Assembly (NCBI RefSeq): GCF_001651875.1
Contig: NZ_LNQB01000049.1
Location: 1 to 40,761 of the forward strand
Length of the DNA: 40,761 nucleotides
DNA from: Sinorhizobium saheli
GTDB lineage: Bacteria > Pseudomonadota > Alphaproteobacteria > Rhizobiales > Rhizobiaceae
Direction: 5' to 3'
A program made the translations under genes and the position numbers. A model generated the notes under the pieces. That model saw only the letters and a list, made by a program, of their open reading frames with translations. It was not told where the DNA came from and made no database searches. How positions within the stretch are numbered: position 1 is the first letter of the stretch; every line of letters begins with the position of its first letter. Positions 1-8,808 of the stretch are shown piece by piece.

Positions 1-42
1 CAGTATTACGCCATGCTGGACGAGCCAGCCATGGCCGCATAA
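1..42 (+). CDS. C-terminal end of an unidentified protein (partial)
   Basis: An open frame enters from the left edge and stops with TAA at 40-42. It gives 13 residues (QYYAMLDEPAMAA). The fragment is too short to assign to a family, and no start or domain is visible. It may equally be a chance open frame. Confidence 0.25.
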   Translation, partial: QYYAMLDEPAMAA

Positions 43-93
43 CTTAAACCAACCGGCCTCCGGCAAACCCGGCGCGGTTCAGTTCCGCTGAGA

Positions 94-342
94 ATGCTGT
101 TGTGTGAGAGGCTAGCCGTCGATATCAACGCGTGCCAACTGGCAGTTCTCCAAGTTTATGGCATGGCAGACCAACCAGCAATAAACATAGAGCTTTCGAT
201 CCTGCCAAATGCGGACAGGACGCGTGAAATACTTCTGGCTCTCGCCAAGGAAATTCAGCACGTGGTCGCGGCGGCTGCGACCACAGGAGTTGCTGTTCGC
301 ATCTCTCAACTCGACCCAGCAACCTACATAGCCGTAAAATAA
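94..342 (+). CDS. Small tautomerase-like hypothetical protein
   Basis: This is an 82-residue frame. From residue 24 (ATG at 163) it reads MADQPAINIEL, followed by a helix-like stretch and a final strand ending AVRISQLDPATYI. The pattern of a proline-led beta strand, an amphipathic helix and a V-R-I strand resembles 4-oxalocrotonate tautomerase subunits. In true tautomerases, however, the catalytic proline directly follows the initiator Met, and here it would be residue 5. No strong ribosome binding site precedes either start. A stem-loop lies 44 bases downstream. A tautomerase would fit the aromatic/aldehyde catabolic genes that follow on the other strand, but both identity and expression are uncertain. 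Confidence 0.35.
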   Translation: MLLCERLAVDINACQLAVLQVYGMADQPAINIELSILPNADRTREILLALAKEIQHVVAAAATTGVAVRISQLDPATYIAVK

Positions 343-385
343 GTGCACGCTTTGTTTCCTACGACGCGTGCCGTGGGCACGAGAT

Positions 386-408
386 CCTGGTCTCTTGAGG
401 AGACCGGG
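386..408. terminator. Stem-loop downstream of the small ORF
   Basis: CCTGGTCTC and GAGACCGGG can pair (9 bp with one G-T wobble) around the loop TTGAG. There is no T-run on either side, so a factor-independent terminator is only possible. It lies between the convergent ends of the 94-342 frame and the aldehyde dehydrogenase. The rest of 343-530 shows nothing else. Confidence 0.4.
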
Positions 409-530
409 CATCCAGTGAGCCGCCAGATGGAGCGGCTCTCACCAGGTCAGCTCATTCACGATTCCACCGTCGAGCTAACAAGTCGCTGGACCGAGATTGT
501 CATTTTCCCGGTCCGCTGTTGGATGAATGA

Positions 531-2021
531 TCAGAACGGATAGTGCCGCTCTTCGGTTTGCACGGTGATCCAGCGCAAGTCGGTGAACTCAGCGATACCG
601 GCTCGCCCGCCGAAGCGGCCGATGCCAGAAGATTTCACCCCGCCAAGCGGCATCTGAGCCTCATCGTGCACGGTGGGTCCGTTGATGTGGCATATCCCGG
701 ACTCGATGCGTCCTGCAACCTGCCAAGCCCGCGCTATGTCGCGTCCGAAAACTGCGGCGGACAAACCATATTCCGTGTCGTTCGCGACTGCGACGGCCTC
801 GTCGACACCACGAACGCGCAAGATCGGCTTGACCGGCCCAAAGCTCTCGTCCCTGAATATCCTCATCGTCGGTTTGACATGATCTACAAGCGTCGCCTCC
901 ATTAGCGTCGACTCGGATTTCCCGCCGATAGCGATCCTTGCTCCTTGCAAAACTGCGTCATCGATAAGGGCATTACAACGATCGACGGTCGCTTGGTTAA
1001 CGACAGATCCCAAGACGACGGGGCCAAGGCGAGGGTCGCCGGCCGGCAAGCTCGCTGTCTTCGTGACCAGACGTTCCACAAATTCGTCAGCGATTTTTTC
1101 ATCGACGATTATCCGCTCAGTCGACATGCAGATCTGGCCGGAATTCATGAACGCACCGAAGGCGGCAGCCTGAACCGCTGCCTCGATGTCAGCGTCGTCA
1201 AGGATGACCAGGGGCGCTTTGCCCCCTAATTCGAGGACCACGGGCTTGAGATATTTAGCGCAGGTGAGTGCAACCAGCCTGCCGACTTGCGTCGATCCGG
1301 TAAAGCTCACGCGCCGAACGGCCGGATGAGCGACCATGGCCTCAAATACCGCTCCTGCGTCAGCTGGGGCATTCGTTACGTAATTTACTACCCCTTCTGG
1401 CAAACCGCCGTCACCGAGCGCTTCAATGACGAGGGCATGCGTCCGTGGGCATTGCTCCGATCCTTTGAGAACGATTGTATTTCCGCAGGCGAGCGGCGTT
1501 GCCAACGCTCGTACGGCAAGAATGACAGGGGCGTTCCAAGGGGCTATCCCAACCGTGACGCCGGCCGGCACGCGGACCGCCATAGCCAAGCTGCCAGGCA
1601 CATCCGATGGAATGACGTCACCGCCCACACTTGTAGTAAGAGCTGCCGCCTCTTCCAACATGTCCGCCGCAAGCCGAACATTGAAGTCTGCCCACACATC
1701 AGTGGCGCCGATCTCCGCCTTCATCGCTTCTGTGAAATCCGCCCGCCTTTGACGAATGGCGTCGGCAGCCCTCATAAGCATGTTTCGACGCTTGTGCGGA
1801 CCAAGCTTCGACCAGGATGCGAATGCCTTCTCTGCGGCCTCGACTGCCAACAGGACGTCGTCCGTCGTTGCTGCAGGCGCCGTGCTGACCGCTTCACCGC
1901 TTATGGGATTGATACGTTCGAATATCGCACCGTTTGACGCGTCTCGAAGCTGGCCGGCAATAACCAGTTTCGTCTCGAGCACACTGCTCAAGTCACTGGT
2001 CGACATCTTCTCTTGTTCCAT
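531..2021 (-). CDS. NAD(P)-dependent aldehyde dehydrogenase (vanillin/salicylaldehyde type)
   Basis: This 496-residue protein is a full-length member of the ALDH superfamily, which oxidises aldehydes to acids with NAD(P)+. Visible landmarks are PWNAP near residue 161 (oxyanion Asn163), FTGST at 240-244 (cofactor loop), general base Glu264 in LELGG, and the nucleophile Cys298 in NSGQICMS. The wording around Glu264 and Cys298 is closest to aromatic aldehyde dehydrogenases such as vanillin or salicylaldehyde dehydrogenase. The start at 2021 has a strong GGAGGAGA ribosome site. It is the last gene of a minus-strand set with the MetA-type channel and the MpaB-like oxygenase, so it probably oxidises the aldehyde made by that oxygenase. 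The natural substrate cannot be told from sequence. Confidence 0.93.
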   Translation of the reverse strand: MEQEKMSTSDLSSVLETKLVIAGQLRDASNGAIFERINPISGEAVSTAPAATTDDVLLAVEAAEKAFASWSKLGPHKRRNMLMRAADAIRQRRADFTEAMKAEIGATDVWADFNVRLAADMLEEAAALTTSVGGDVIPSDVPGSLAMAVRVPAGVTVGIAPWNAPVILAVRALATPLACGNTIVLKGSEQCPRTHALVIEALGDGGLPEGVVNYVTNAPADAGAVFEAMVAHPAVRRVSFTGSTQVGRLVALTCAKYLKPVVLELGGKAPLVILDDADIEAAVQAAAFGAFMNSGQICMSTERIIVDEKIADEFVERLVTKTASLPAGDPRLGPVVLGSVVNQATVDRCNALIDDAVLQGARIAIGGKSESTLMEATLVDHVKPTMRIFRDESFGPVKPILRVRGVDEAVAVANDTEYGLSAAVFGRDIARAWQVAGRIESGICHINGPTVHDEAQMPLGGVKSSGIGRFGGRAGIAEFTDLRWITVQTEERHYPF

Positions 2022-2489
2022 TCTCCTCCCTCTCCTTCTTTAACAGCCTGAGGCTGCATTCACTGATCAGCGAAGTGTGCAGCGCTGTACATGTCGCGCC
2101 TTACCAACTTCATTACCGGACGTTCGTGGCCTCTCCTCTTCACAGACCGATCAGGTCTGCGTGGTCGGTCATTTGAATTGCTGCTCGGGACAATGCTGCC
2201 CCCTAATTTGGTTCGGATACTGGACTACTTTCTTCGCATGGCCGTCAATCACCGTCAATGACCGTTGTTGAGTGGTCGGGTCTCCTGCAGAAAAAACTCA
2301 TTTGAAAAAGGGGCGCTCCAAAGACAATTGTTGCATGTATTGAATGGAGGTCGTGAGGCTACGCACACTGAGCTTTCCCCTAAGATTCTGAAGTCATGCC
2401 TTTTAGTCCATACGCCGAACTAAATTGAATGTTCGGCATGCGGGTTCGGACGGCCCCTGCAGTCGAACGCGGGGATGATGCGAACGCTT
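2022..2489. other. 468-bp intergenic region with a small palindrome
   Basis: No credible gene was found on either strand. A short dyad CAGACC-GATCA-GGTCTG lies at 2143-2159, about 120 bases upstream of the aldehyde dehydrogenase start. It may be an operator or a weak hairpin. The length of the gap suggests that the dehydrogenase has its own promoter here. Confidence 0.4.
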
Positions 2490-3401
2490 TTATTCAGGCT
2501 TACCGCCAATTGGAATGGTGACTTGCATCCAAACCTTGTCGCCCCGAGTGGCATATTTATTGCCAAACTCGTGCTGCCATTTGACGGCGATTCCGCCACC
2601 GCCCTCAAAGGCGTATGTGACTTGCGGGCCGATCGCGAAGCCTTGCTGCCTGAAGCCGTCGCCCACAATCGCACCTTTTATCGTGTCGTCGCTCACTTGT
2701 TTAATGATATATCCATTGAGGCCTAACGCCAGTTTCGGGACCGACGGCGCCAGATGGTAAAGGACCGCCCAATCCGCCATGAGCAGCGTGCCAGAACGGT
2801 ATCCGGTCTCATCGTTCTGCGTGTGGAACTCTGCAACGCCAGTGAGATCCAGCTCGAGCTCCTGCGTTGGAAACCAAGTCATGCTGACAATAGGGCTAAT
2901 CGAATAAAAGTTGTTCGAGACCTTAGTTTTGGTCGGAATGACGAAGTCCATACCCGCATAGGCAAAAAACGTATGTTCTGGATTAGACCAGCCAAAATAG
3001 GCTGGTGAAACAGTGACATCACCGAGAGAGAAATCATGCTCCTCACCGGTAATGGCATTAGTTGTGTTGATATTGAAAAAGGGAACCGCGAAAGCCGAAC
3101 TGATGCTGAATGGTCCTAGAGTGACCCCATCCCACGTATGAAACAGCTTCGACGCGTTTGCAGAAACGCTGGCTTTGAATCCGGGGATCAGGCTGTCTCC
3201 GTCTCCGTCAGCAAAATTGTTGGATGTATAATAGGTTGAAAAGCTCTGAAACCACGTTTCGCCCGGCTCGGGCACGATACCCGAGACAACAGTATTGACA
3301 CCAATCGGATAGGCAATAGCGCCCTGTTCCGTTGCACCTGTGTCGAATGCTGGAAGCAAAATGCCGGTGCATGCTCCCGCAAGCAGTATTTTCGATTTCA
3401 T
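2490..3401 (-). CDS. MetA-pathway/phenol-degradation family outer-membrane channel
   Basis: The protein has 303 residues and an N-terminal signal peptide (MKSKILLAGACTGILLPAF, cleavage probably soon after). The mature part is rich in aromatic residues and alternating strands, as in outer-membrane beta barrels, and ends with an aromatic/Gly-rich strand set. This matches the MetA/phenol-degradation family of putative aromatic or hydrophobic substrate channels. The frame stays open a further 49 codons upstream, but that extension is Gly/Pro-rich and unlikely. The ATG at 3401 is preceded by GAGGAGGGGGG and is preferred. It lies between the oxygenase and aldehyde dehydrogenase genes on the same strand, consistent with uptake of a hydrophobic substrate. 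Confidence 0.78.
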   Translation of the reverse strand: MKSKILLAGACTGILLPAFDTGATEQGAIAYPIGVNTVVSGIVPEPGETWFQSFSTYYTSNNFADGDGDSLIPGFKASVSANASKLFHTWDGVTLGPFSISSAFAVPFFNINTTNAITGEEHDFSLGDVTVSPAYFGWSNPEHTFFAYAGMDFVIPTKTKVSNNFYSISPIVSMTWFPTQELELDLTGVAEFHTQNDETGYRSGTLLMADWAVLYHLAPSVPKLALGLNGYIIKQVSDDTIKGAIVGDGFRQQGFAIGPQVTYAFEGGGGIAVKWQHEFGNKYATRGDKVWMQVTIPIGGKPE

Positions 3402-3724
3402 GACGGTCCCCCCTCCTCTGAAGCAGATCGTGAGATCACTCAACAAAAACACTTGCCAGAATCGGTCGCAAACGCTCGATACGTGAAGGTTGCACTGACC
3501 ACCCAAAGACCGACCGCCAGGCATAGGCGGTCCTCCACCGCCGCCCAAGAAGCAGGCTTTCCTAATATTTTGTGGCTAGCGTGACCGACAAAAGAGCCTT
3601 CTGCGCCGCAACAAGCGGTCATCTTGTAAGGTTGCGCAGCAGACTTTTGGCCCGCCGCCACCCGGCCATCGGCGCGGTTCATCGACAGCTGTCGATTCTG
3701 CCTCCACCGATATGACGTAGCTCT
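3402..3724. other. Intergenic region with a stem-loop
   Basis: No gene is seen in this 323-bp gap between the oxygenase stop and the channel start. GACCGCC (3512-3518) and GGCGGTC (3526-3532) form a perfect 7-bp stem with a 7-base loop. It may terminate or attenuate transcription from the oxygenase gene. There is no clear T-run. Confidence 0.4.
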
Positions 3725-4738
3725 TCACCCAGTTTTGGCGGTAGGGACATCCGTTTCGTTGCCGACTTCCTGGTTCCCGTGGAGTTGCAGATAAGGACAT
3801 GCGGACGCCGCCACCATGCGCGGTGTTTTGTGCTGACCCTTGATGTCACCTTTCTGACGCGCCCGTTCGGGGACACTGAGCTTTGGATCGGGCAGAACAT
3901 TTATCGACAGCCACATGTTGATTTTCACAAAACGCTTGATCAGCCATCCGATGATTGGGTTTGGATCTCCCATTTCGTGTAGATCGCGGGCGCGTTTGTC
4001 TGTAAACGTCAAGATCATTTGACGCCCAAGTCCCCAGAAGGGCTTTGGCAGATTGCGCTCGTTGAACTGGCTGATGACATATGGAATGATTGTCCGCGCA
4101 ACCTCTGATTTTGGCCATTTTTCGTTGTTGAAGTCTTCGACGAACCGCTCCATCGCATCAAAGCTCTCTGGAAAGTCAACAATATAGCCTTCCTCGCTCC
4201 GCATCTTGGCCATGATGTTCTTCCAGAAGAGGTGCGATGCAATCTTCTGCTTTTCGCTAAATCCCGGAAGTCCCACCATCTTGGCGAACCGATGCGGACC
4301 GGTTCCAAGTGAACAAGGGGCATAGACATAATCACGAAGGGCGAACGCTTCCGGCATCACTTTCATATAAAGCGCATGATGAATCCGGTTAACCTCCTCA
4401 ATCGCGCGGATTGTGTCGATGTGATTAGGTCCGTTTTCCCACCAATGCCAGAAATGCGATATCGTGTCGTCAGAGCGCTGTTGCTTCAACTTACTGATCT
4501 TGGCGGTGCGCTTAAGAATCTCCGCGCCATCTGGGTTCTGAATAAGCCCCGGCAGACCAGTAGAATAGCTGAGGTTCAAAACGAAGTCGTTAGTATAGTA
4601 GAGGGAGCTTAGCGCCCAGATCCGCGCGTAATCGATTTTCGGATCGAGGCGCTCAATTTCCTTGGCAATCCACTTGTACCCTTTGACCGGGGTGAGTGAA
4701 CTCGCACCCGCAGGCACGCCTGAAGTGATCGCTGTCAT
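3725..4738 (-). CDS. MpaB/Lcp-like oxygenase (DUF2236 family), probable
   Basis: This 337-residue protein has no signal peptide or clear membrane segment. Features recalling the MpaB/latex-clearing protein family (heme oxygenases that cleave isoprenoid or rubber double bonds) are an N-terminal region ending in DTISHFWHWWENGP, then NRIHHALY around residues 120-127, and a long all-helical body. The His in RIHH is the likely metal/heme-proximal residue by analogy. The family call rests on pattern memory, not on an alignment. The start at 4738 has an excellent GGGAGGAGA site; an upstream in-frame extension of 56 codons lacks one. The gene is divergent from the LysR gene (93-bp gap) and heads the set channel - aldehyde dehydrogenase. 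Oxidative C=C cleavage giving an aldehyde would explain that grouping. Confidence 0.55.
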   Translation of the reverse strand: MTAITSGVPAGASSLTPVKGYKWIAKEIERLDPKIDYARIWALSSLYYTNDFVLNLSYSTGLPGLIQNPDGAEILKRTAKISKLKQQRSDDTISHFWHWWENGPNHIDTIRAIEEVNRIHHALYMKVMPEAFALRDYVYAPCSLGTGPHRFAKMVGLPGFSEKQKIASHLFWKNIMAKMRSEEGYIVDFPESFDAMERFVEDFNNEKWPKSEVARTIIPYVISQFNERNLPKPFWGLGRQMILTFTDKRARDLHEMGDPNPIIGWLIKRFVKINMWLSINVLPDPKLSVPERARQKGDIKGQHKTPRMVAASACPYLQLHGNQEVGNETDVPTAKTG

Positions 4739-4794
4739 AAGTCTCCTCCCTCGACTTTCATTGACAAAGGATTCATGACAGATCAAAATTTTTA

Positions 4795-4820
4795 CGTATA
4801 CAAATAAAGCTCGATATGCG
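4795..4820. promoter_or_regulatory. Candidate LysR-type operator in the divergent intergenic region
   Basis: CGTATA (4795-4800) and TATGCG (4815-4820) form an imperfect dyad with a 14-base spacer, just upstream of the LysR start at 4832. It is placed as expected for an autoregulatory LysR site that also controls the divergent oxygenase. A second AT-rich patch with ATTCATGACAGATC begins at 4771. These are pattern-based guesses. Confidence 0.4.
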
Positions 4821-4831
4821 TTATTAGTCAT

Positions 4832-5806
4832 ATGGATTTTCGTTCGATCGACTTGAATCTTCTGCTTGTCCTTGACGCCATGTTCAGGCTGCGCAGCGCT
4901 ACCCATGTTGCGCGCGAACTGATGATTAGTCAGCCGACAGTGAGTTTCTCGCTTAGGAAGTTGCGCGAATATTACAACGACGAACTTTTCATCCGCACCG
5001 CCAACGGCATGCAGCCGACGCCCAGGATGTCAGAACTAGCCGATCCCGTTGCGCGAATGATTAGTTTGCTGAATAAGGAAATCCTCAAAACACAGACGTT
5101 TGATCCAGCCCGTAGTGGCCGATGCTTCGTCGTCAATATGAGTGACATAGGCGAAATCGCTTTTGGCCCGAAGCTGCTTGAACGTTTGCGGGCCTTCGCG
5201 CCAGGCACCAGGATCGAAATCAAGACACTGGGTCCTGATGCGTTGACTGAGGCCCTGAGCCTGCACAAAGTCGATCTTGCCATTGGTTATGAGCCCGAAT
5301 TGGCCGGGGCAAATATCATGGTGCAAAGCCTTTTCGAGCACCCGTTTGTATGCCTGGTGCGCGCAGAGCATCCGGCGATACAGACCGAACTCACATTCGA
5401 TCTCTATCGAAACGCGGACCACATTGCCCTCGTGGGGGAGGGGCACGCGCAGAAACACTTCGAAATGATGATCCGAAAGACAGGTATCGAGCGGAAAATT
5501 GCTTTCCAGACACCATACTTCATGAACGTTCCCTTTCTGATACGCGAAACCGACCTGGTGGCGACTGTGCCCAAGGCAATCCCTTACATGTTTCGCGAAA
5601 TGGGCGGACTTCGCGTTTTCGAACCCCCGATCGAACTGCCGCTCATTCCGGTCAAGCAATATTGGCACCGCAGCCTGCAGAACGATCCTGCACAAATCTG
5701 GCTCCGCAGGACCGTCGGTGAGCTGTTTCTCAACCGCGATCCAAGCCTCAGCTTGCCGCTCAACAGCCTTTTCGCAGCGGAACAGCGGCGTAAGAAGAGG
5801 TATTGA
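4832..5806 (+). CDS. LysR-family transcriptional regulator, NodD/NahR type
   Basis: The protein has 324 residues. The N-terminal winged helix (residues 1-65) carries the NodD/NahR-type opening DFRSIDLNLLLVLDAM and the helix-turn-helix around ATHVARELMISQPTVS. The effector domain follows (about 95-300). This LysR branch usually responds to aromatic compounds or flavonoids and activates a divergently transcribed catabolic gene set. Here the divergent target would be the oxygenase/channel/aldehyde dehydrogenase cluster. The start is the ATG at 4832; no strong ribosome site is visible. The inducer is unknown. Confidence 0.9.
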   Translation: MDFRSIDLNLLLVLDAMFRLRSATHVARELMISQPTVSFSLRKLREYYNDELFIRTANGMQPTPRMSELADPVARMISLLNKEILKTQTFDPARSGRCFVVNMSDIGEIAFGPKLLERLRAFAPGTRIEIKTLGPDALTEALSLHKVDLAIGYEPELAGANIMVQSLFEHPFVCLVRAEHPAIQTELTFDLYRNADHIALVGEGHAQKHFEMMIRKTGIERKIAFQTPYFMNVPFLIRETDLVATVPKAIPYMFREMGGLRVFEPPIELPLIPVKQYWHRSLQNDPAQIWLRRTVGELFLNRDPSLSLPLNSLFAAEQRRKKRY

Positions 5807-6399
5807 AAATGAAGCGTCTTCCGCTTTCGAATATTCCGATTGCTTCTCAGGCAGCGAGCCCCATCCGGCAGTGGTGTTGCCGGTTAGCGTCCGCATGCTG
5901 GTTCCCGCTGCGGCTTACATGACTGGTGCAATCATCAGCTTGTTGCTTAAGTAGCTGCTAGCTGGATCAGTATGGGAGGCGACGTCGAGCGGACCGCATG
6001 TAGATGCTGCTCGTCGCCCTAGGCATACCCAGTGGCGCTCCTTTCGGCGGCCAAGAAATCAGGCATCAGCGTAGAGTTCGGTCAGGAAAGCCTCTACAAG
6101 AACACCGACATAAGGTCAATTTCTCCGCTGAGCATAGGTGCGGCTGCGGGCCAGCTTCCAAGATTTCGATTTCGTCGAGAAAGCGGAAGCAGCTCGAACC
6201 GGCTACCGATCAAGCAGCTGCACCTGTGCCGCTTGATAGATTTTCGTCGTTGAAGCACTGTCTTTAGAAACCGGCGGACCGCAGTTCTGGACACTTAGCG
6301 CCCGAGAATGTCTTTGAGGCCGATCGACCATTTATGGCAGTTTCTGCTGGACCAGGGCGTCGTCAAAGGGAAGCTGTTTCTGAGGGCCGAGGTCTGATC
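5807..6399. other. 593-bp region without an intact gene; possible decayed coding remnants
   Basis: No full gene is found. Two stretches look protein-like but are isolated. One frame on + at 6032-6253 starts ALLSAAKKSGISVEFGQES. A 29-codon frame at 6308-6397 reads DHLWQFLLDQGVVKGKLF near its end. Neither continues into a recognisable domain. They may be remains of a gene removed by rearrangement between the LysR and E1-like genes. I could not identify a parent family. Confidence 0.3.
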
Positions 6400-8796
6400 T
6401 TATGAAAGAGACTGGAGATAGCGTGGGGTCCTTCCGTCACTTACAGCTTTCGCCGCATGCATGATAGTATTGGTATCCAAGCCATGATGCCGATAGAGGT
6501 CGGCAACCGTTCCCGTCTGCCCGAAGTGTTCGACACCCAGAGACTTCACACGGTGACCATAGACGCCGCCAAGCCAGGAGAGCGTTGCTGGATGTCCGTC
6601 GATAACTGTGACGATCCCGCAATCCCGTGACAGCGGCGCCAACAGGCGTTCGATATGGCTCATCGCCGAGGTCGCTCCACGTTGCCGGGCGCGTTCAGCA
6701 GCTTGCCAGCCAGCATTGAGCCGGTCTGCTGACGTGATCGCCAGCAATCCGACATCACGCCGATCTTCGGCGAGCAGGCCGGTTGCGGCGATTGCCTCTG
6801 GCGCGACGACACCCTGATAGGCAATGATCACGCTGGCATTCGGTCCCGGCCGACGTAACCAGTAGGCCCCATTGATGATGTCTTGCTCCAGGTCAGGCGC
6901 CATCTGGCGTCCTGGCTGCTCCAGCGGGCGTGTCGAGAGGCGGAGATAGACAGATCCGCCCGTCTGATCGCGCAACCATGTCACCTCATCGGGGTCACCT
7001 TCGCCGTCGCGCTGCATGTAGTCGAAGGCGAAGCGCATGATGACCGAAAGCTCGTCGACGAAGGCAGGCTCGAACGAGCACAGCCCGTCCTGCGCCATAC
7101 CGATCAATGGCGTACCAATCGACTGGTGCGCGCCGCCTTCCGGAGCTAGCGTCACGCCGGACGGAGTTGCAACCAGCAGGAAACGTGCATCCTGGTAACA
7201 GGCGTAGTTCAACTGGTCGGCCGAGCGGTAGATGAACGGATCATAGACGGTGCCGATGGGCAGGAGCCGAGCGCCGTTGATCGAATGTGAAAGACCCAGT
7301 GCCCCGAGCATGATCATCAAATTGGACTCAGCGATCCCCAGTTCGAGATGTTGACCCTTCGGACCGAACTCCCAGCTGTAGGTCGACGGAATCCGTTCCG
7401 CCTTGAAGATGTCGGCCATGCTTTCGCGGGCGAAGAGACCCCGGCGATTGACCCAAGGGCCGAGATTGGTCGACACGGTCACGTCCGGCGAGGTCGTGAC
7501 AATACGCTCTGCAAGCGGTGTGTCAGCACGCGCGATGTCGTTCAGAATTTGTCCAAAACCCATCTGGGTAGACAGCAGCTTGCCCGGCTGACCGGGCGAG
7601 GGAAGGGTAGGTGGGACGGGGATTGCCGGTGCGAAAAGTCTGCGGCGGCCCTCGCTGAAGAAGGGCGTCAGAGCGACGAATGCGTCTAGCTCACCAGCTG
7701 GCATGGTAGCCGCAGCCCATTTTTCCCATTCCTGCCCGGGCTTCACCCCCATCTGCTGGCGGAACCCCTCCATCTGGTTGGGGGTCATCTGACCGGCATG
7801 GTTATCCTTGTGTCCTGCCAGCGGCAGGCCATATCCCTTGATCGTATAGCAGATGAAGCAGACCGGACGGTCGTGCTGTGAGGCCTGCTCAAAGGCCTCT
7901 AGAAGACTCGGCAGATCATGTCCTCCGAGATTGACCATCAGCGCTTGCAGTTCCTCGTCGGAGCGCCGCTCGATGAGCGCGGTTACGGGCCCTTGATCAC
8001 CGATTTCATCCAGCAATCGCTTTCGCCATGCCGCGCCACCCTGGAAGGTCAGGGCGGAATAGAGTTGGTTCGGGCACGTCTTGATCCATTGCCGCAGTTT
8101 GTCCCCGCCGGGCTCGGCAAAGGCCGCCTCTTGCAAAGAGCCGTGGCGCAGGATCACGACGTCCCAGCCGAAGTTTCTGAATATCTGTTCGAACCGCTCC
8201 CAGAGGCCTTCGCGGACGACAGCGTCCAGCGACTGGCGGTTGTAGTCGACGATCCACCAGCAGTTTCTGAGGCCGTGTTTCCAACCCTCGATCAAAGCTT
8301 CGTAAATATTGCCTTCGTCCATCTCGGCATCGCCGATCAGGCTGATCATCCGCCCTTCAGGCCGATCGTTCATCCAGCCATGCGCCGAGACATAGTCCTG
8401 GACCAACGAAGAAAACAGCGTCTGCGCCACGCCGAGACCGACCGAGCCGGTCGAGAAGTCGACGTCATCGACATCCTTGGTCCGTGAAGGATAGCTCTGT
8501 GCACCCTTGAAACCGCGGAAGTTTTCGAGCTTCTCGCGGGTCTGGTTGCCTGCCAGATATTGGAGAGCATGGAATATCGGTGCTGCATGGGGTTTGACCG
8601 CGACCCGATCCTGGGGACGAAGCGCCGAGCAGTAGAGCGCGGTCATGATGGTGCTGAGCGACGCTGACGAAGCCTGGTGCCCGCCAACCTTCACCTCGTC
8701 CGCTTCGCGGATATGGTTGGCGTGATGGATGGTCCAAGCGGCAAGCCAGGAAACGCAGCGTTCAATTTCGTTCAGATAGTTGATCTTGGAGTTCAT
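6400..8796 (-). CDS. Homodimeric-type 2-oxoacid dehydrogenase E1 (AceE/MdeB-like, transketolase superfamily)
   Basis: The protein has 798 residues from ATG 8796; a GTG directly before it leaves no room for the AGAGGGG ribosome site. Thiamine diphosphate motif GDAEMDEGN is at 155-163, with N186 ending the motif. An AceE-like KGYGLPLAGHKDNHAGQMT stretch and a C-terminal transketolase domain follow. It is about 90 residues shorter than AceE. Alphaproteobacteria normally use the two-subunit pyruvate dehydrogenase, so this single-chain type is likely specialised. In Pseudomonas putida a relative, MdeB, acts on 2-oxobutyrate beside a methionine gamma-lyase; a gamma-lyase-family gene lies at 12065 here. 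No E2 or E3 gene is present in the window. It lies 12 bases after the reductase gene and probably shares its transcript. Confidence 0.85.
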   Translation of the reverse strand: MNSKINYLNEIERCVSWLAAWTIHHANHIREADEVKVGGHQASSASLSTIMTALYCSALRPQDRVAVKPHAAPIFHALQYLAGNQTREKLENFRGFKGAQSYPSRTKDVDDVDFSTGSVGLGVAQTLFSSLVQDYVSAHGWMNDRPEGRMISLIGDAEMDEGNIYEALIEGWKHGLRNCWWIVDYNRQSLDAVVREGLWERFEQIFRNFGWDVVILRHGSLQEAAFAEPGGDKLRQWIKTCPNQLYSALTFQGGAAWRKRLLDEIGDQGPVTALIERRSDEELQALMVNLGGHDLPSLLEAFEQASQHDRPVCFICYTIKGYGLPLAGHKDNHAGQMTPNQMEGFRQQMGVKPGQEWEKWAAATMPAGELDAFVALTPFFSEGRRRLFAPAIPVPPTLPSPGQPGKLLSTQMGFGQILNDIARADTPLAERIVTTSPDVTVSTNLGPWVNRRGLFARESMADIFKAERIPSTYSWEFGPKGQHLELGIAESNLMIMLGALGLSHSINGARLLPIGTVYDPFIYRSADQLNYACYQDARFLLVATPSGVTLAPEGGAHQSIGTPLIGMAQDGLCSFEPAFVDELSVIMRFAFDYMQRDGEGDPDEVTWLRDQTGGSVYLRLSTRPLEQPGRQMAPDLEQDIINGAYWLRRPGPNASVIIAYQGVVAPEAIAATGLLAEDRRDVGLLAITSADRLNAGWQAAERARQRGATSAMSHIERLLAPLSRDCGIVTVIDGHPATLSWLGGVYGHRVKSLGVEHFGQTGTVADLYRHHGLDTNTIMHAAKAVSDGRTPRYLQSLS

Positions 8797-8808
8797 CACA
8801 CCCCTCTT

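Noticed and set aside
3402..3548. 49-codon N-terminal extension of the MetA-type channel
   Set aside because: It is Gly/Pro-rich, would bury the signal peptide, and the inner ATG at 3401 has an excellent ribosome site.
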